Assembly (NCBI RefSeq): GCF_003448965.1
Contig: NZ_QRGC01000024.1
Coordinates: 1 to 64,000, forward strand
Length of the DNA: 64,000 nucleotides
DNA from: Oceanicella sp. SM1341
GTDB taxonomy: Bacteria; Pseudomonadota; Alphaproteobacteria; Rhodobacterales; Rhodobacteraceae
Reading direction: 5' to 3'
Shown here: in pieces, positions 1-8,424 of the stretch
How the letters are laid out: every line of letters starts with the position of its first letter
Position numbering within the stretch: the first letter of the stretch is position 1
Program-made: the position numbers and the translations under genes
The notes under the pieces: generated by a model
Databases searched by the model: none
What the model saw: only the letters and a program-made list of their open reading frames with translations
Told to the model about the DNA's origin: nothing

Positions 1-301
1 GCAGCAGCCGCAGCGCCGGCAGGCCGTGCCGGGCGGCAAGCGCCAGTGCCGCCGCGGTGCCGGCCGTGTCGAAGGGATGCGTCGCGATCACCGCCGCCAC
101 CGCCCGGCCGAGCGCGGCGGGCAGCGCGGGCGCGTCGAAGGCGGAGATCAGCGCGGGTGCCGAAAAGCCGTCGCCGCGCAGGCCCGGCGGGCGCACCAGC
201 AGGGCTGCCCCCGGCGCGCAGGCGGCCAGCGCAGCCGCCAGGACCTCGGCCTCGCGGGCCCCGCCAAGCAGCAGAACACGGCTCTGCGATGTCGCGCTCA
301 T
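1..301 (-). CDS. cobK: Cobalt-precorrin-6A reductase CobK, N-terminal part (runs off the window)
   Basis: The first 100 codons are present and the gene continues beyond position 1. The translation starts MSATSQSRVLLLGGAREAEV, a Rossmann-type beta strand followed by a glycine-rich turn. About 80 residues in it carries VIATHPFDTAGTAAALA, which matches the DATHPFA signature of CobK/CbiJ precorrin-6A reductases. These enzymes use NAD(P)H to reduce precorrin-6A in cobalamin corrin-ring synthesis in the cytoplasm. The ATG at 299-301 is the natural start: it lies 72 bp from the divergent lipoprotein gene and the protein begins directly at the first strand. No cobalamin riboswitch fits in that short gap. 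The family call rests on the motif only. Confidence 0.8.
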   Translation of the reverse strand, partial: MSATSQSRVLLLGGAREAEVLAAALAACAPGAALLVRPPGLRGDGFSAPALISAFDAPALPAALGRAVAAVIATHPFDTAGTAAALALAARHGLPALRLL

Positions 302-373
302 GCGCCGTGGCCTTTCATTTGTTGCGATTCCGGTCTATCGCAATCCTCCGATCAAGTCTTTAGCGGGGAACCC

Positions 374-844
374 ATGACACGTGCCGCGTTTGCGATGATA
401 CCGGTCGCTCTGATGCTCGCCGGCTGCAGCTTCTCAGTCGGAAATCCGCTCAGCGCGCCGGAAGAGCCGTTGACCCGGGCCGAGGTGCAGGCCGCCAAGG
501 TGCGGCTCGCGACCATCGACACGCTCGAGGTCGGGCGGTCGTTTCGCGGCGTTCTGGTGCAGGTCACGGCGACGGCGCCGCTGCAGGGCTTCTACGAACC
601 GCAGCTCCGCCTGCTCGACAACCGCCCCGCGGCCGACGGCGCCATCGTGCTCGAGGCCGTCGCCCTGCCGCCCGAGGCGAGCCCGGTGGGCGCGGGCCCG
701 GTCTCGGCGCGTTCGATGATCATGGCGCAGTTCGTGGGCGACGACATTCTCGCCGGGGCGACGAAGATCCGTGTCGTGGGCACCGACAGCGGGCTTGAGC
801 GCCCGATCCCGCCGGCGGCGCCGGCTCCCGCCAGCGGCTCCTGA
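374..844 (+). CDS. Small outer/inner-membrane lipoprotein of unknown function
   Basis: Encodes 156 residues beginning MTRAAFAMIPVALMLAGCS, a type II signal peptide with lipobox LAGC (Cys18), so it should be lipid-anchored. The mature part is mixed alpha/beta without a motif I recognise and ends in a Pro/Ala-rich tail (PIPPAAPAPASGS). An open frame extends upstream to position 26, but the signal peptide fixes the start at the ATG at 374. The gene is divergent from cobK and convergent with rnd, with only 38 bp to the rnd stop. Function unknown. Confidence 0.75.
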   Translation: MTRAAFAMIPVALMLAGCSFSVGNPLSAPEEPLTRAEVQAAKVRLATIDTLEVGRSFRGVLVQVTATAPLQGFYEPQLRLLDNRPAADGAIVLEAVALPPEASPVGAGPVSARSMIMAQFVGDDILAGATKIRVVGTDSGLERPIPPAAPAPASGS

Positions 845-882
845 GGCGCGGCGCGCGCGGCCCCGCACGGGGGCCGGGCGCA

Positions 883-2055
883 TCAGATCTCGATCAGCCG
901 CACGCCGCCGCGCGAGGCGGAGAGCGCGATGCGCCCCTCGCGCAGGCGCTCGGCATCGCGGCCGAACACCTCGTGGCGCCAGCCGGTCATCGCCGGCACG
1001 CCCTCGTCCTCGCCGCTGGCGATACGGTCGAGATCGGCGCTGGAGGCGATGAGCCGCGGCGCCACGCCGGCGGCCTCGGACTTCGCCTTCAGCAGCACGC
1101 GCAGCAGGTCTCCCAGCGCCTGCCCGCCCGGCTTGGGCACGAAGGGCTCGGGCACGCTCGGCCGCTTCTCCGGCGGACAGGCGATGCCGGCGGCGACCGC
1201 CTTGAGGATGCCGTCCGACATGTCGGACTTGCGCCCCTCGCGCTGCAGCAGCCGCGAGCGGCCGAGCTCCTCGAGGTTGGTGGGCTTGTTGGAGGCGATC
1301 TCCAGCAGCGCATCGTCCTTCAGCAGCCGGTTGCGCGGCACGTCGCGCTCGCGCGCCTGCCGCTCGCGCCAGGCGGCGAGTTCGCGCACGATGGCGAGGA
1401 ACTTCGGCGCCGTGGTGCGGGTCTTGACCCGGCGCCAGGCCTCCTCGGGGTCCATGTCGTAGGTGGCGGGCGAGGTGAGGATGTCCATCTCCTCGTCCAC
1501 CCAGCCGGTGCGGCCGCTCTCGGCGAGCTGGGCGCTGAGCTGCTCGTAGATCACCCGCAGGTGGGTGACATCGGCCAGCGCGTAGGAGAGCTGCTTCTCG
1601 CTCAGCGGGCGGCGCGACCAGTCGGTGAAGCGGGCGGACTTGTCCATCCCCTCGCGCGCCACGCGGCGCACGAGCGACTCGTAGCTCGCCTGGTCGCCCA
1701 GCCCGCAGACCATCGCCGCCACCTGGGTGTCGAAGATCGGCTCGGGCACCTCGCCCATCAGCGTGTAGAAGATCTCGAGGTCCTGGCGCGCGGCGTGGAA
1801 CACCTTCATCACGTCGCGGTTGCGCAGCAGCTCGAACAGCGGGTCGAGCGAGAGGCCCTTCGCCAGCGGGTCGATGATGGCCGCGGTGGTCTCGTCGCTC
1901 TCGCCCGCGCCGGCGGGCCGGGCGAGCTGCACCAGGCAGAGCTGGGCATAATAGGTGCGCTCGCGCAGGAATTCCGTGTCGACCGTGACATAGGGAGCCT
2001 TGGCGCAATCGGAGCAGAATCGGGCGAGATCCTCGGTTGTGGTGATGATTTGCAT
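883..2055 (-). CDS. rnd: Ribonuclease D
   Basis: Encodes 390 residues. The N-terminal DEDD 3'-5' exonuclease domain (about 1-190) shows Exo I VDTEFLRE near residue 25, which supplies the first two metal-binding acidic residues, and VFHAARQDLE as Exo II. The HRDC region follows at about 210-290 (LREL-type helices, ending near ALLEIASNKPTN). RNase D trims the 3' ends of tRNA and other stable RNA precursors in the cytoplasm. Length and domain order are normal for the family. The gene is divergent from the ParA gene; the 87-bp gap holds two copies of AATTGCAT (2068-2075 and 2091-2098) and a TTGACA hexamer at 2083. Confidence 0.95.
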   Translation of the reverse strand: MQIITTTEDLARFCSDCAKAPYVTVDTEFLRERTYYAQLCLVQLARPAGAGESDETTAAIIDPLAKGLSLDPLFELLRNRDVMKVFHAARQDLEIFYTLMGEVPEPIFDTQVAAMVCGLGDQASYESLVRRVAREGMDKSARFTDWSRRPLSEKQLSYALADVTHLRVIYEQLSAQLAESGRTGWVDEEMDILTSPATYDMDPEEAWRRVKTRTTAPKFLAIVRELAAWRERQARERDVPRNRLLKDDALLEIASNKPTNLEELGRSRLLQREGRKSDMSDGILKAVAAGIACPPEKRPSVPEPFVPKPGGQALGDLLRVLLKAKSEAAGVAPRLIASSADLDRIASGEDEGVPAMTGWRHEVFGRDAERLREGRIALSASRGGVRLIEI

Positions 2056-2142
2056 TCTACCCCATCAAATTGCATCAATTCCTTGACAGCAATTGCATAG
2101 CGGCCCGGATGCTGCAAGCGGGGCCGAGCGGGGAGTGACGCA

Positions 2143-2775
2143 ATGAAAACCATCCTGATCGCCAACCGGAAGGGCGGCTGCGGCAAGACGCTGACCGCGA
2201 TCACCCTGGCATCTGCCTTCGCACAGGGCGGTGCGCGCGTGGCGCTGGCCGATGCGGACGCGCAGAAATCGGCGCTGCGCTGGCTGAAGCTGCGGCCCTC
2301 CGGCCTCGCGCCCATCCGCGGGCTGGACTGGACGGCGCCCGGCGATTTCGGCGCGCGGCCCAAGAAGCTCGACTGGCTGGTGATCGACGCGCCGGGCGCG
2401 CTCAACCTCGAGGCCGCCTCCGCCCTCATCGGCGAGGCGAAGGCGGTGGTGATCCCGGTGCTGCCCTCGGTCTTCGACGCCGACAGCACGAAGGGCTTCC
2501 TGAAGGAGGTCGAGGACCTCAAGCGGGTGCGCAAGGGCAAGGCGCGGCTGCACCTGCTCGCGATGCGCGTGCGCCCGCAGGCCCGGGCCGCCACCTCGCT
2601 CGCCGGGTTCTTCGAGCGGATCGGCCAGCAGCCCTCGGCCTGGGTGACCGAGCGCGCCGCCTACGGCGACCTCGCCGCCGGCGGAGCCGCCCTGCACGAC
2701 CGGCCCCAGAAGGCCTATGCGGCGATGAAGGCGCAGTGGCAGCCGCTGCTCGACACGCTGGAGCAGAAGGGCTGA
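2143..2775 (+). CDS. Solitary ParA/MinD-type ATPase
   Basis: Encodes 210 residues starting MKTILIANRKGGCGKTLTA, with the deviant Walker A motif KGGCGKT of the ParA/Soj superfamily at residues 10-16 and a DADAQKSALRW switch-I-like stretch near residue 38. WLVIDAPG is the Walker B-like strand. The protein is shorter than chromosomal ParA (about 260 residues) and lacks an N-terminal HTH, so it fits the small ParA group used in positioning or plasmid segregation. No ParB gene or parS-like site lies nearby, which makes chromosome segregation unlikely. Its cargo is unknown. The stop lies 7 bp from that of the convergent membrane-protein gene. Confidence 0.85.
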   Translation: MKTILIANRKGGCGKTLTAITLASAFAQGGARVALADADAQKSALRWLKLRPSGLAPIRGLDWTAPGDFGARPKKLDWLVIDAPGALNLEAASALIGEAKAVVIPVLPSVFDADSTKGFLKEVEDLKRVRKGKARLHLLAMRVRPQARAATSLAGFFERIGQQPSAWVTERAAYGDLAAGGAALHDRPQKAYAAMKAQWQPLLDTLEQKG

Positions 2776-2782
2776 GGCCGGC

Positions 2783-3400
2783 TCAGCCGCGCCGGGCCCG
2801 GCGCAGGGGGCGCAGCACCCGCAGGTCGGCCAGCGCCACCAGCGTTGCGGCCAGCGCGGCGAGGCAGAGCCCGGCCTTCGAAAAGGCCTCCATCGCCCCC
2901 TCGATCTGCAGCGCGTGCAGCACTGTCGCGACGACGACGAGCAGCGCCAGCGCATTGTGCACCAGCCGCCAGGCCGCCGGCCCGAGCCCGCTGCGCCGGC
3001 GCAGCGCCACCAGAAGCACGGTGGCGAACACCCCCCACATCGCGGTGACGCCCCAGACGGAGAAGGGCGTGGGCGCGACCAGCAGCAGGGCGTCGATCAC
3101 GTCCGGCGGGCTGGCGAGCCAGAGCCCGCCCACATGGAGCACCACGCAGAGCACGATGGCGCCGCCCAGCAGCCTGTGCCACCTGCGGCCCCGGCCGGCG
3201 CGCGCACCCGGCAGGTAGCCCGCCGCCAGCAGCGGCTGCAGCGCGAGGAAGGCAAGGCAGAGGATGCCGGCGAAACCGCCCAGGATGTAGTCGCCGCCCC
3301 GGTAGCCCAGGAGCGGGCTGAAGGCGGCCAGCACCACCGGCAGGCCGGCGATCACGCCCGCGGCGCCCCAGGCCAGCACGACCCGGAGCGCGGGCGACAT
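2783..3400 (-). CDS. Ferric-reductase-like transmembrane (FRTD) cytochrome b-type protein
   Basis: Encodes 205 residues with about six hydrophobic segments. Four histidines sit in or next to helices (RWHRLLGG, VVLHVGG, RLVHNAL, TVLHALQ), the arrangement expected for b-heme ligation in the ferric reductase-like/MsrQ fold. The likely role is moving electrons across the inner membrane to a periplasmic partner. I chose the ATG at 3398-3400 (MSPALRVVLAWG) over one 11 codons upstream, which would overlap the preceding gene. It lies 19 bp downstream of the Tat-exported protein gene, so the two are almost certainly one operon. No C-terminal flavin or NAD domain is present. Confidence 0.8.
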   Translation of the reverse strand: MSPALRVVLAWGAAGVIAGLPVVLAAFSPLLGYRGGDYILGGFAGILCLAFLALQPLLAAGYLPGARAGRGRRWHRLLGGAIVLCVVLHVGGLWLASPPDVIDALLLVAPTPFSVWGVTAMWGVFATVLLVALRRRSGLGPAAWRLVHNALALLVVVATVLHALQIEGAMEAFSKAGLCLAALAATLVALADLRVLRPLRRARRG

Positions 3401-3419
3401 GCCCCGCCCGCCCCGCGCC

Positions 3420-3908
3420 TCAGGCCGGGGCAAGAACGAAATCTGCCGAGACGCTCGTGTCGGAGGCGCTGCCCATCACCGGGCGCAGGAACACGGTGCG
3501 ATAGGCGCCGTCGTCATAGGCGAGATGGGCGTGCGGCTGGCCGAAGTTCGGCACGATCTGCTCGGTTTCCAGCCGGAAGGTGCCGTCGGGTCCGGTGAGC
3601 ACGCTGCCGTGGTTGCGCGGGTCGCGCTCGCCGCCGAGCACGGTCGCGGCCCAGATCTGCACGCGCACGCCCTCGAGCGGCGCGCCGTCGCCCGCCCTGC
3701 GCACGGTTCCGGACACGAGAAAGCCGGTGCCCAGCCGCTCGACGAGCGGCGCTCCGGGGCGGTAGTTGTTGCTGCCGCCGCGCATCGTCTGCGTGGGGGC
3801 GAGGTCCGAGGCGCGCGCGGGCGACAGGAGCCCGCCCTGCGCCAGCACGGCGCCGGCCGCCCCCGCACCTGCGAGGAAGAAGCGTCGGTCGAGGAGAGGC
3901 AGGGACAT
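3420..3908 (-). CDS. Tat-exported intradiol ring-cleavage dioxygenase-like protein
   Basis: Encodes 162 residues. The N terminus MSLPLLDRRFFLAGAGAAG is a twin-arginine signal, with probable cleavage after SPARA. The mature part has an NNYRPGAP segment and a small beta-sandwich ending in PNFGQPHAHLAYDD. The PxHxH pair resembles the histidine iron ligands of intradiol (protocatechuate-type) dioxygenases. A second tyrosine ligand cannot be assigned with confidence, so catalysis is uncertain. At 162 residues it is shorter than classical subunits. The upstream open frame is longer, but the Tat signal fixes the start. It is the first gene of an operon with the ferric-reductase-like membrane protein. 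Confidence 0.75.
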   Translation of the reverse strand: MSLPLLDRRFFLAGAGAAGAVLAQGGLLSPARASDLAPTQTMRGGSNNYRPGAPLVERLGTGFLVSGTVRRAGDGAPLEGVRVQIWAATVLGGERDPRNHGSVLTGPDGTFRLETEQIVPNFGQPHAHLAYDDGAYRTVFLRPVMGSASDTSVSADFVLAPA

Positions 3909-4256
3909 ATCGGCTGCTCCTTCGTGTCGCGCTCTCGCGGGTGCGGGCCCCGCCGGGCCACGCTCCCGCCAGAACGGTCGGATTTCGGCTTGCGTGACAG
4001 AGAGCCTAGCAAGCTTCGGCGCTCCGGGCACCGGGGTCTGCCGGCACATTCACGTGAACGGGCGCGTGAACGGGGCCGCGTGAACGTCGCGGCCGCGGGC
4101 CGGTCGTCCCGGCGCGATGCGCAGGCGGGCCGCGCCGTGGCGGTCTTCGCGAAACTTCGGTGGGGAGCTTGCTTCGGGGGCAGTCGCCCCCCGGAACGCG
4201 TTGCGCGCCGGGCCCTTTCGGACCCGGCGCGCATCACGTGCAACTGTGTGCAAGTC
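3909..4256. other. Gene-free stretch between the dioxygenase-like gene and tRNA-Leu
   Basis: There is no convincing coding sequence in these 348 bp. The part nearest the dioxygenase-like gene should hold that operon's promoter. Three copies of CGTGAACG lie in a row at 4053, 4065 and 4079. The remainder is GC-rich without a hairpin I would defend. Confidence 0.5.
4053..4086. repeat. Three short direct repeats of CGTGAACG
   Basis: The exact 8-mer CGTGAACG occurs at 4053-4060, 4065-4072 and 4079-4086, spaced 12 and 14 bp. The first copy is preceded by CA, forming part of CACGTG. The cluster lies about 145 bp upstream of the Tat-protein start codon, so it could be an array of regulator half-sites. 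It could also be chance in GC-rich sequence. Confidence 0.35.
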
Positions 4257-4343
4257 TGGTGCGGTCGAGAAGACTCGAACTTCCACGGGAGTTACCCCAC
4301 AGCGACCTCAACGCTGCGCGTCTACCAATTCCGCCACGACCGC
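4257..4343 (-). tRNA. tRNA-Leu (anticodon GAG)
   Basis: The reverse complement folds as a class II tRNA. The acceptor stem is GCGGTCG/CGACCGC with discriminator A and encoded CCA (4257-4259). The anticodon stem CAGCG/CGCTG encloses loop TTGAGGT, giving anticodon GAG (codon CUC). A long variable arm follows, then a T-arm GGAAG-TTCGAGT-CTTCT. Total length is 87 nt including CCA, as expected for leucine tRNAs. Confidence 0.97.
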
Positions 4344-4358
4344 TCCGTGACGAGGGGG

Positions 4359-4387
4359 CTTATAGACGGCGATTCCGGAGATGGAAA
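4359..4387 (-). promoter_or_regulatory. Probable promoter of tRNA-Leu
   Basis: Read on the minus strand there is TTTCCA (4382-4387), a 17-bp spacer, and TATAAG (4359-4364), which is 15 nt before the mature tRNA 5' end. Hexamer matches and spacing suit a housekeeping sigma-70 promoter. Confidence 0.5.
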
Positions 4388-4527
4388 GAGGCGTTTCGCA
4401 TCTTGATGAAGTTTTTTTGCGCCGGCCGGCAAAACCCCAGCAGAACAAGGGCATGGCCGGCATTCCCGAGATTGCATTCCCGGCCCGGGGGCAGGAGAAT
4501 GGCGCTCCCCAGCCGAAGGTCAGCGCC

Positions 4528-5220
4528 ATGAGCCAATCTCCCCTCACGCCCGGTTTCGCCCCCCAGCCCGAATGGCGCATCGAGGACGGGCTCGTGGGCT
4601 ATCCCGAGGCGCTCGGGACGATGGAGACGCGGGTGGAGGCCATTCTCGCCGGCACCGCGCCGGAGCTGGTCTGGCTGCTCGAGCACCCGCCGCTCTACAC
4701 CGCCGGCACCTCCGCCCGGCCCGAGGACCTCACCGATCCCGGGCGCTTCCCGGTCTACCCCGCGCGGCGCGGCGGCGAGTACACCTACCACGGGCCCGGC
4801 CAGCGCGTGGCCTACGTGATGCTCGACCTCGGCCAGCGCGGCCGCGATGTGCGCCGCTTCGTGTGGATGCTCGAGGAATGGGTGATCGAGACCCTCGCCA
4901 GCTTCGGGGTGCGCGGCGAGCGGCGGCAGGGGCGCGTGGGCATCTGGGTGGTCCGCCCCGACCGCCCTCCCCTGCCCGACGGCAGCCCGGCGGAAGACAA
5001 GATCGCCGCCATCGGCCTGCGCCTGCGCCGCTGGGTGAGTTTCCACGGCATCTCGGTGAACCTCGAGCCGGACCTCTCCCATTTTGACGGAATCGTGCCC
5101 TGCGGCATCCGCGACCGCGGGGTGACCAGCCTCGCCGACCTCGGCATCCCCGCCAGCATGCCCGACCTCGACCTCGCGCTGCAGGCCGCTTTCCTGCGCG
5201 TGTTCGGCCCCGCCGGGTGA
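4528..5220 (+). CDS. lipB: Octanoyl-[acyl-carrier-protein]:protein N-octanoyltransferase LipB
   Basis: Encodes 230 residues. LipB moves the octanoyl chain from ACP to the lipoyl domains of 2-oxoacid dehydrogenases and the glycine cleavage H protein, before LipA inserts sulfur. Visible motifs are [12 protein letters not shown] in the substrate pocket, the catalytic lysine in [11 protein letters not shown], and the catalytic cysteine in [15 protein letters not shown]. Family length is 210-240. An open frame extends to 4381, but the extra residues are unlike LipB and overlap the tRNA promoter region; the ATG at 4528 ([10 protein letters not shown]) is the sensible start. Confidence 0.95.
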   Translation: MSQSPLTPGFAPQPEWRIEDGLVGYPEALGTMETRVEAILAGTAPELVWLLEHPPLYTAGTSARPEDLTDPGRFPVYPARRGGEYTYHGPGQRVAYVMLDLGQRGRDVRRFVWMLEEWVIETLASFGVRGERRQGRVGIWVVRPDRPPLPDGSPAEDKIAAIGLRLRRWVSFHGISVNLEPDLSHFDGIVPCGIRDRGVTSLADLGIPASMPDLDLALQAAFLRVFGPAG

Positions 5221-5311
5221 CCCGGCCGGCGTTTGCGCCACGCCGCTGCACCCGGCATCACCTTCCTGCAGGCGGCCCCGCGGCCGAGACTTCGGCGCCG
5301 CCACCTGATGT

Positions 5312-5336
5312 GTTAGTGTTTCCGCGAACATGTTAA
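5312..5336. promoter_or_regulatory. Interrupted inverted repeat upstream of ctaD
   Basis: The segment reads GTTAGTGTT, then TCCGCG, then AACATGTTAAC. Nested arms (TGTT/AACA and GTTA/TAAC) face each other across a short spacer, about 140 bp before the ctaD start. It may be a regulator site for oxidase expression. I do not recognise the consensus, and it is not an Fnr box (TTGAT-N4-ATCAA). Confidence 0.3.
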
Positions 5337-5472
5337 CCCCGGATCAACCGGCATGCGGCGAACGTGCCAATTGAGCCGGCGGACGGACCGGAGTAGATGT
5401 CGGACCAAGTTGTGGACTTGCGCACGTGCAGCGGGTGCGAGTCGGCAGGCAGAGCAACGTGGCAGGGAGTGA

Positions 5473-7113
5473 ATGATGGCCGACGCAGCCGTACATGCCC
5501 ACGAGGACAACAGGGGGTTCTTCACCCGCTGGTTCATGTCCACAAATCACAAGGATATCGGGATCCTGTACCTTTTCACCGCGGGCGTGATCGGGTTCAT
5601 CTCGGTTGCCTTCACGGTCTACATGCGGCTGGAGCTGATGCAGCCGGGCGTGCAGTACATGACCTTCGAGGACGGCACGCCCAACGGCCACCTCTGGAAC
5701 GTGCTGATCACCGCGCATGGCATCCTGATGATGTTCTTCGTGGTGATTCCCGCGCTCTTCGGCGGTTTCGGCAACTATTTCATGCCGCTGATGATCGGCG
5801 CGCCGGACATGGCGTTCCCGCGGCTGAACAACCTCTCCTACTGGCTCTACGTCTGCGGCTGCACGCTGGCGGTGCTCTCGGTGGTCTCGCCGGGCGGCAA
5901 CGGGCAGATGGGCTCGGGCATCGGCTGGGTGCTCTACGCGCCGCTGTCGACCCAGGAGGGCGGCTATTCGACCGATCTCGCGATCTTCGCGGTGCATGTC
6001 TCCGGCGCCTCCTCCATCCTCGGCGCCATCAACATCATCACCACTTTCCTGAACATGCGCGCGCCGGGCATGACCATCTTCAAGGCGCCGCTGTTCGCCT
6101 GGTCGATCCTGGTCACGGCGTTCCTGATCCTGTTCTCCCTGCCCGTGCTGGCCGGCGCCATCACCATGCTGCTGACCGACCGGAACTTCGGCACCACCTT
6201 CTTCCAGCCCGACGGCGGCGGCGACCCGGTGCTCTACCAGCACCTGCTGTGGTTCTTCGGTCACCCGGAAGTGTACATGATCATCGTGCCGGGCTTCGGC
6301 ATCATCAGCCACGTGATCTCGACCTTCTCGAAGAAACCGATCTTCGGCTACCTGCCGATGGTCTGGGCGATGGTGGGCATCGGCGTGCTGGGCTTCGTCG
6401 TGTGGGCGCACCACATGTACACGGTGGGCATGTCCGTCACCCAGCAGAGCTACTTCATGATGGCGACCATGGTGATCGCGGTGCCCACCGGCATCAAGAT
6501 CTTCTCCTGGATCGCGACCATGTGGGGCGGCTCCATCGAGTTCAAGACCCCCATGCTCTGGGCCTTCGGCTTCCTGTTCCTGTTCACCGTGGGCGGCGTG
6601 ACCGGCGTGGTGCTCTCCCAGGCCGCCATCGACCGTGCGATGCATGACACCTACTACGTGGTGGCGCATTTCCACTACGTGATGAGCCTCGGCGCGGTGT
6701 TCTGCATCTTCGCCGGCATCTACTACTGGATCGGCAAGATGTCGGGCCGCCAGTACCCGGAATTCTGGGGCAAGGTGCATTTCTGGATGATGTTCGTGGG
6801 CGCCAACCTCACCTTCTTCCCGCAGCACTTCCTCGGCTACCAGGGCATGCCGCGCCGCTACATCGACTATCCGGAGCAGTTCGCGCTCTGGAACATGGTC
6901 TCGTCGATCGGCGCCTTCATCTCCTTCGCCTCCTTCCTGCTGTTCATCGGGATCGTGTACTACACGCTCACCCGCGGCGCGCGCGTGACCGAGAAATCCT
7001 ACTGGGGCCCCTCGGCCGACACGCTGGAATGGACCCTGTCCAACCCGCCGCCGGAGCACACGTTCGAGACGCTCCCCACGCCGGACATGTGGGACCACCA
7101 GAAGCACCATTGA
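5473..7113 (+). CDS. ctaD: Cytochrome c oxidase subunit I (aa3-type)
   Basis: Encodes 546 residues with about 12 transmembrane helices, the usual length for alphaproteobacterial CtaD. It houses heme a and the heme a3-CuB site where O2 is reduced. Diagnostic segments are [12 protein letters not shown] at the N terminus, the low-spin heme His in [22 protein letters not shown] (CuB and the cross-linked His-Tyr pair), WAHHMYTVG (two CuB histidines) and [13 protein letters not shown] (heme ligands). Two ATGs lie in tandem; GGGAG at 5465-5469 suits the second (5476) slightly better. As in Rhodobacter and Paracoccus it is separate from the ctaC-ctaE cluster. A DUF2244 gene follows after 9 bp. Confidence 0.98.
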   Translation: MMADAAVHAHEDNRGFFTRWFMSTNHKDIGILYLFTAGVIGFISVAFTVYMRLELMQPGVQYMTFEDGTPNGHLWNVLITAHGILMMFFVVIPALFGGFGNYFMPLMIGAPDMAFPRLNNLSYWLYVCGCTLAVLSVVSPGGNGQMGSGIGWVLYAPLSTQEGGYSTDLAIFAVHVSGASSILGAINIITTFLNMRAPGMTIFKAPLFAWSILVTAFLILFSLPVLAGAITMLLTDRNFGTTFFQPDGGGDPVLYQHLLWFFGHPEVYMIIVPGFGIISHVISTFSKKPIFGYLPMVWAMVGIGVLGFVVWAHHMYTVGMSVTQQSYFMMATMVIAVPTGIKIFSWIATMWGGSIEFKTPMLWAFGFLFLFTVGGVTGVVLSQAAIDRAMHDTYYVVAHFHYVMSLGAVFCIFAGIYYWIGKMSGRQYPEFWGKVHFWMMFVGANLTFFPQHFLGYQGMPRRYIDYPEQFALWNMVSSIGAFISFASFLLFIGIVYYTLTRGARVTEKSYWGPSADTLEWTLSNPPPEHTFETLPTPDMWDHQKHH

Positions 7114-7122
7114 GGCGCGGCG

Positions 7123-7662
7123 GTGGTCGACACCACCCGCAACATCCCTGCCGGAGCCCCCGGGGCTCCGGCCCCCCCCGAGCGCGACGGCGCACCGCAG
7201 TACACCGTCACCCTCTGGCCGCACCGCTCCCTCAGCCAGCGCGGCTTCCACCTCCTCATCCTGCTCACGTCGCTGGTCTACCTGGTGCCGCTCACCGCCC
7301 TCGTGGGCACGCGCGCCCTATGGGTCATGCTGCCCTTCGCCGGGCTGCATGTCGGCCTCCTCTGGCTCTTCATGCGCCGCAACTACCGTGACGCGCGCAT
7401 AACGGAGGAAGTGAAGCTCTGGCCGGACCTCATGACCGTGGAGCGGCGCGACCCCGGTGGCCGGGTCCGGCACTGGCACGCCAACCCCTACTGGGTGCGG
7501 CTCGAGATCGCGCGGGAAGGCCGGCCGGAAAACTACCTCACCCTCACCGGCAACGGCCGGCGCATCGAGCTCGGCGCCTTCCTCTCGCCCGAGGAGCGGC
7601 TCACGCTCCACGACGAGCTCAGCCTCGCCATCGCCCGAAGCCGCGCCACGCCCCGCGCCTGA
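7123..7662 (+). CDS. DUF2244 membrane protein
   Basis: Encodes 179 residues from a GTG start, placed 9 bp after ctaD with GAGG upstream. Two transmembrane helices at about 42-80 (HLLILLTSLVYLVPLTAL and LWVMLPFAGLHVGLLWLF) are followed by a charged, beta-rich cytoplasmic domain. It contains the WHANPYWVRLEI-type segment of DUF2244, a family often found near oxidase genes and of unknown biochemical role. The position in a ctaD transcription unit suggests a link to oxidase assembly, which is inference. A GC hairpin follows at 7708. Confidence 0.85.
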   Translation: MVDTTRNIPAGAPGAPAPPERDGAPQYTVTLWPHRSLSQRGFHLLILLTSLVYLVPLTALVGTRALWVMLPFAGLHVGLLWLFMRRNYRDARITEEVKLWPDLMTVERRDPGGRVRHWHANPYWVRLEIAREGRPENYLTLTGNGRRIELGAFLSPEERLTLHDELSLAIARSRATPRA

Positions 7663-7707
7663 GCGCGCCCCCCGCGCAACCGGGCCGGGCAGCCCCCGCA
7701 ACGCAAC

Positions 7708-7737
7708 GGGGCCGCGAAGCTTCTGCTCCGCGGCCCC
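7708..7737. terminator. Hairpin terminator between convergent DUF2244 and yqeY genes
   Basis: A 9-bp perfect stem GGGGCCGCG (7708-7716) pairs with CGCGGCCCC (7729-7737) across a 12-nt loop. It lies between two convergent genes, so it can serve both directions. The downstream tract on the + strand (CTTCCC) is only weakly U-rich. Confidence 0.6.
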
Positions 7738-7775
7738 CTTCCCGTGTCTCTGCATGTGGCGCCGGGCGCCGGTGG

Positions 7776-8231
7776 TCAGCCCAGGGCCGCCCGCACCGCG
7801 GCACCCGCCTTGGCGAAATCCATCTGACCGGCATACTGCGACTTCAGGATGCCCATCACCTTGCCCATGTCGCGGATGGAATGGGCCTTGGTCTCGGCCA
7901 CGGCCTGGCGCACCGCCGCTTCCACTTCCGCGTCGTCGAGCCGGCGCGGCAGGAATTCCTCGATCACCGCGATCTCCTGGCGCTCCTGCTCGGCCAGCTC
8001 CAGCCGGCCGCCCTCCTCGTAGAGGCGGGCGCTTTCCTGGCGCTGCTTGATCATCCGGCCGAGAATGCCCAGGATCTCGGCGTCCGAGACCCCCTGCTCC
8101 GAACCATCGCCCGTGCGGGCCGCAATGTCCCGGTCCTTGATGGCCGCGTTGATCAGCCGGATCGTCGAGAGCCGGGTGGCGTCCTTGGACACCATCGCCT
8201 CCTTCATTGCCTTGGTAAGACGCTCGCGCAT
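7776..8231 (-). CDS. GatB/YqeY domain protein
   Basis: Encodes 151 residues, the full length of the YqeY family, starting MRERLTKAMKEAMVSKDATR and containing the RLINAAIKDRD and IRDMGKVMGILKSQYAGQMD blocks. The family is related to the tRNA-binding tail domain of GatB and is thought to help amino-acyl-tRNA metabolism; its exact role is not settled. Divergence from carA is a common alphaproteobacterial arrangement and supports both calls. Confidence 0.92.
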   Translation of the reverse strand: MRERLTKAMKEAMVSKDATRLSTIRLINAAIKDRDIAARTGDGSEQGVSDAEILGILGRMIKQRQESARLYEEGGRLELAEQERQEIAVIEEFLPRRLDDAEVEAAVRQAVAETKAHSIRDMGKVMGILKSQYAGQMDFAKAGAAVRAALG

Positions 8232-8424
8232 CGTGTTCCTCGTTCCCTCTGACGGCGTGCCGTCCCCAGAAGCCGAGGATTTTACAGGAATCGCTCAGGA
8301 GCCACAATGGCATTGCACCGCAGCAAGTAACTGTAAACAAAAGGTAAAATATATTCGGAGTCCGGTGTTGACCTTCGCCCCGTGCCTCAATAGGTTCCGC
8401 CGAATCCGCGCGAAAGGTATGCAC

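Noticed and set aside
5344-7251. A long minus-strand frame opposite ctaD rich in His and Glu
   Set aside because: It is a mirror of the ctaD codons (complement of Met/Val/Phe-rich sequence) with no start signal. ctaD is unmistakable on the other strand.
8232-8424. A riboswitch or attenuator upstream of carA
   Set aside because: The leader is AT-rich but I found no stable terminator/antiterminator pair and no match to a known riboswitch core.
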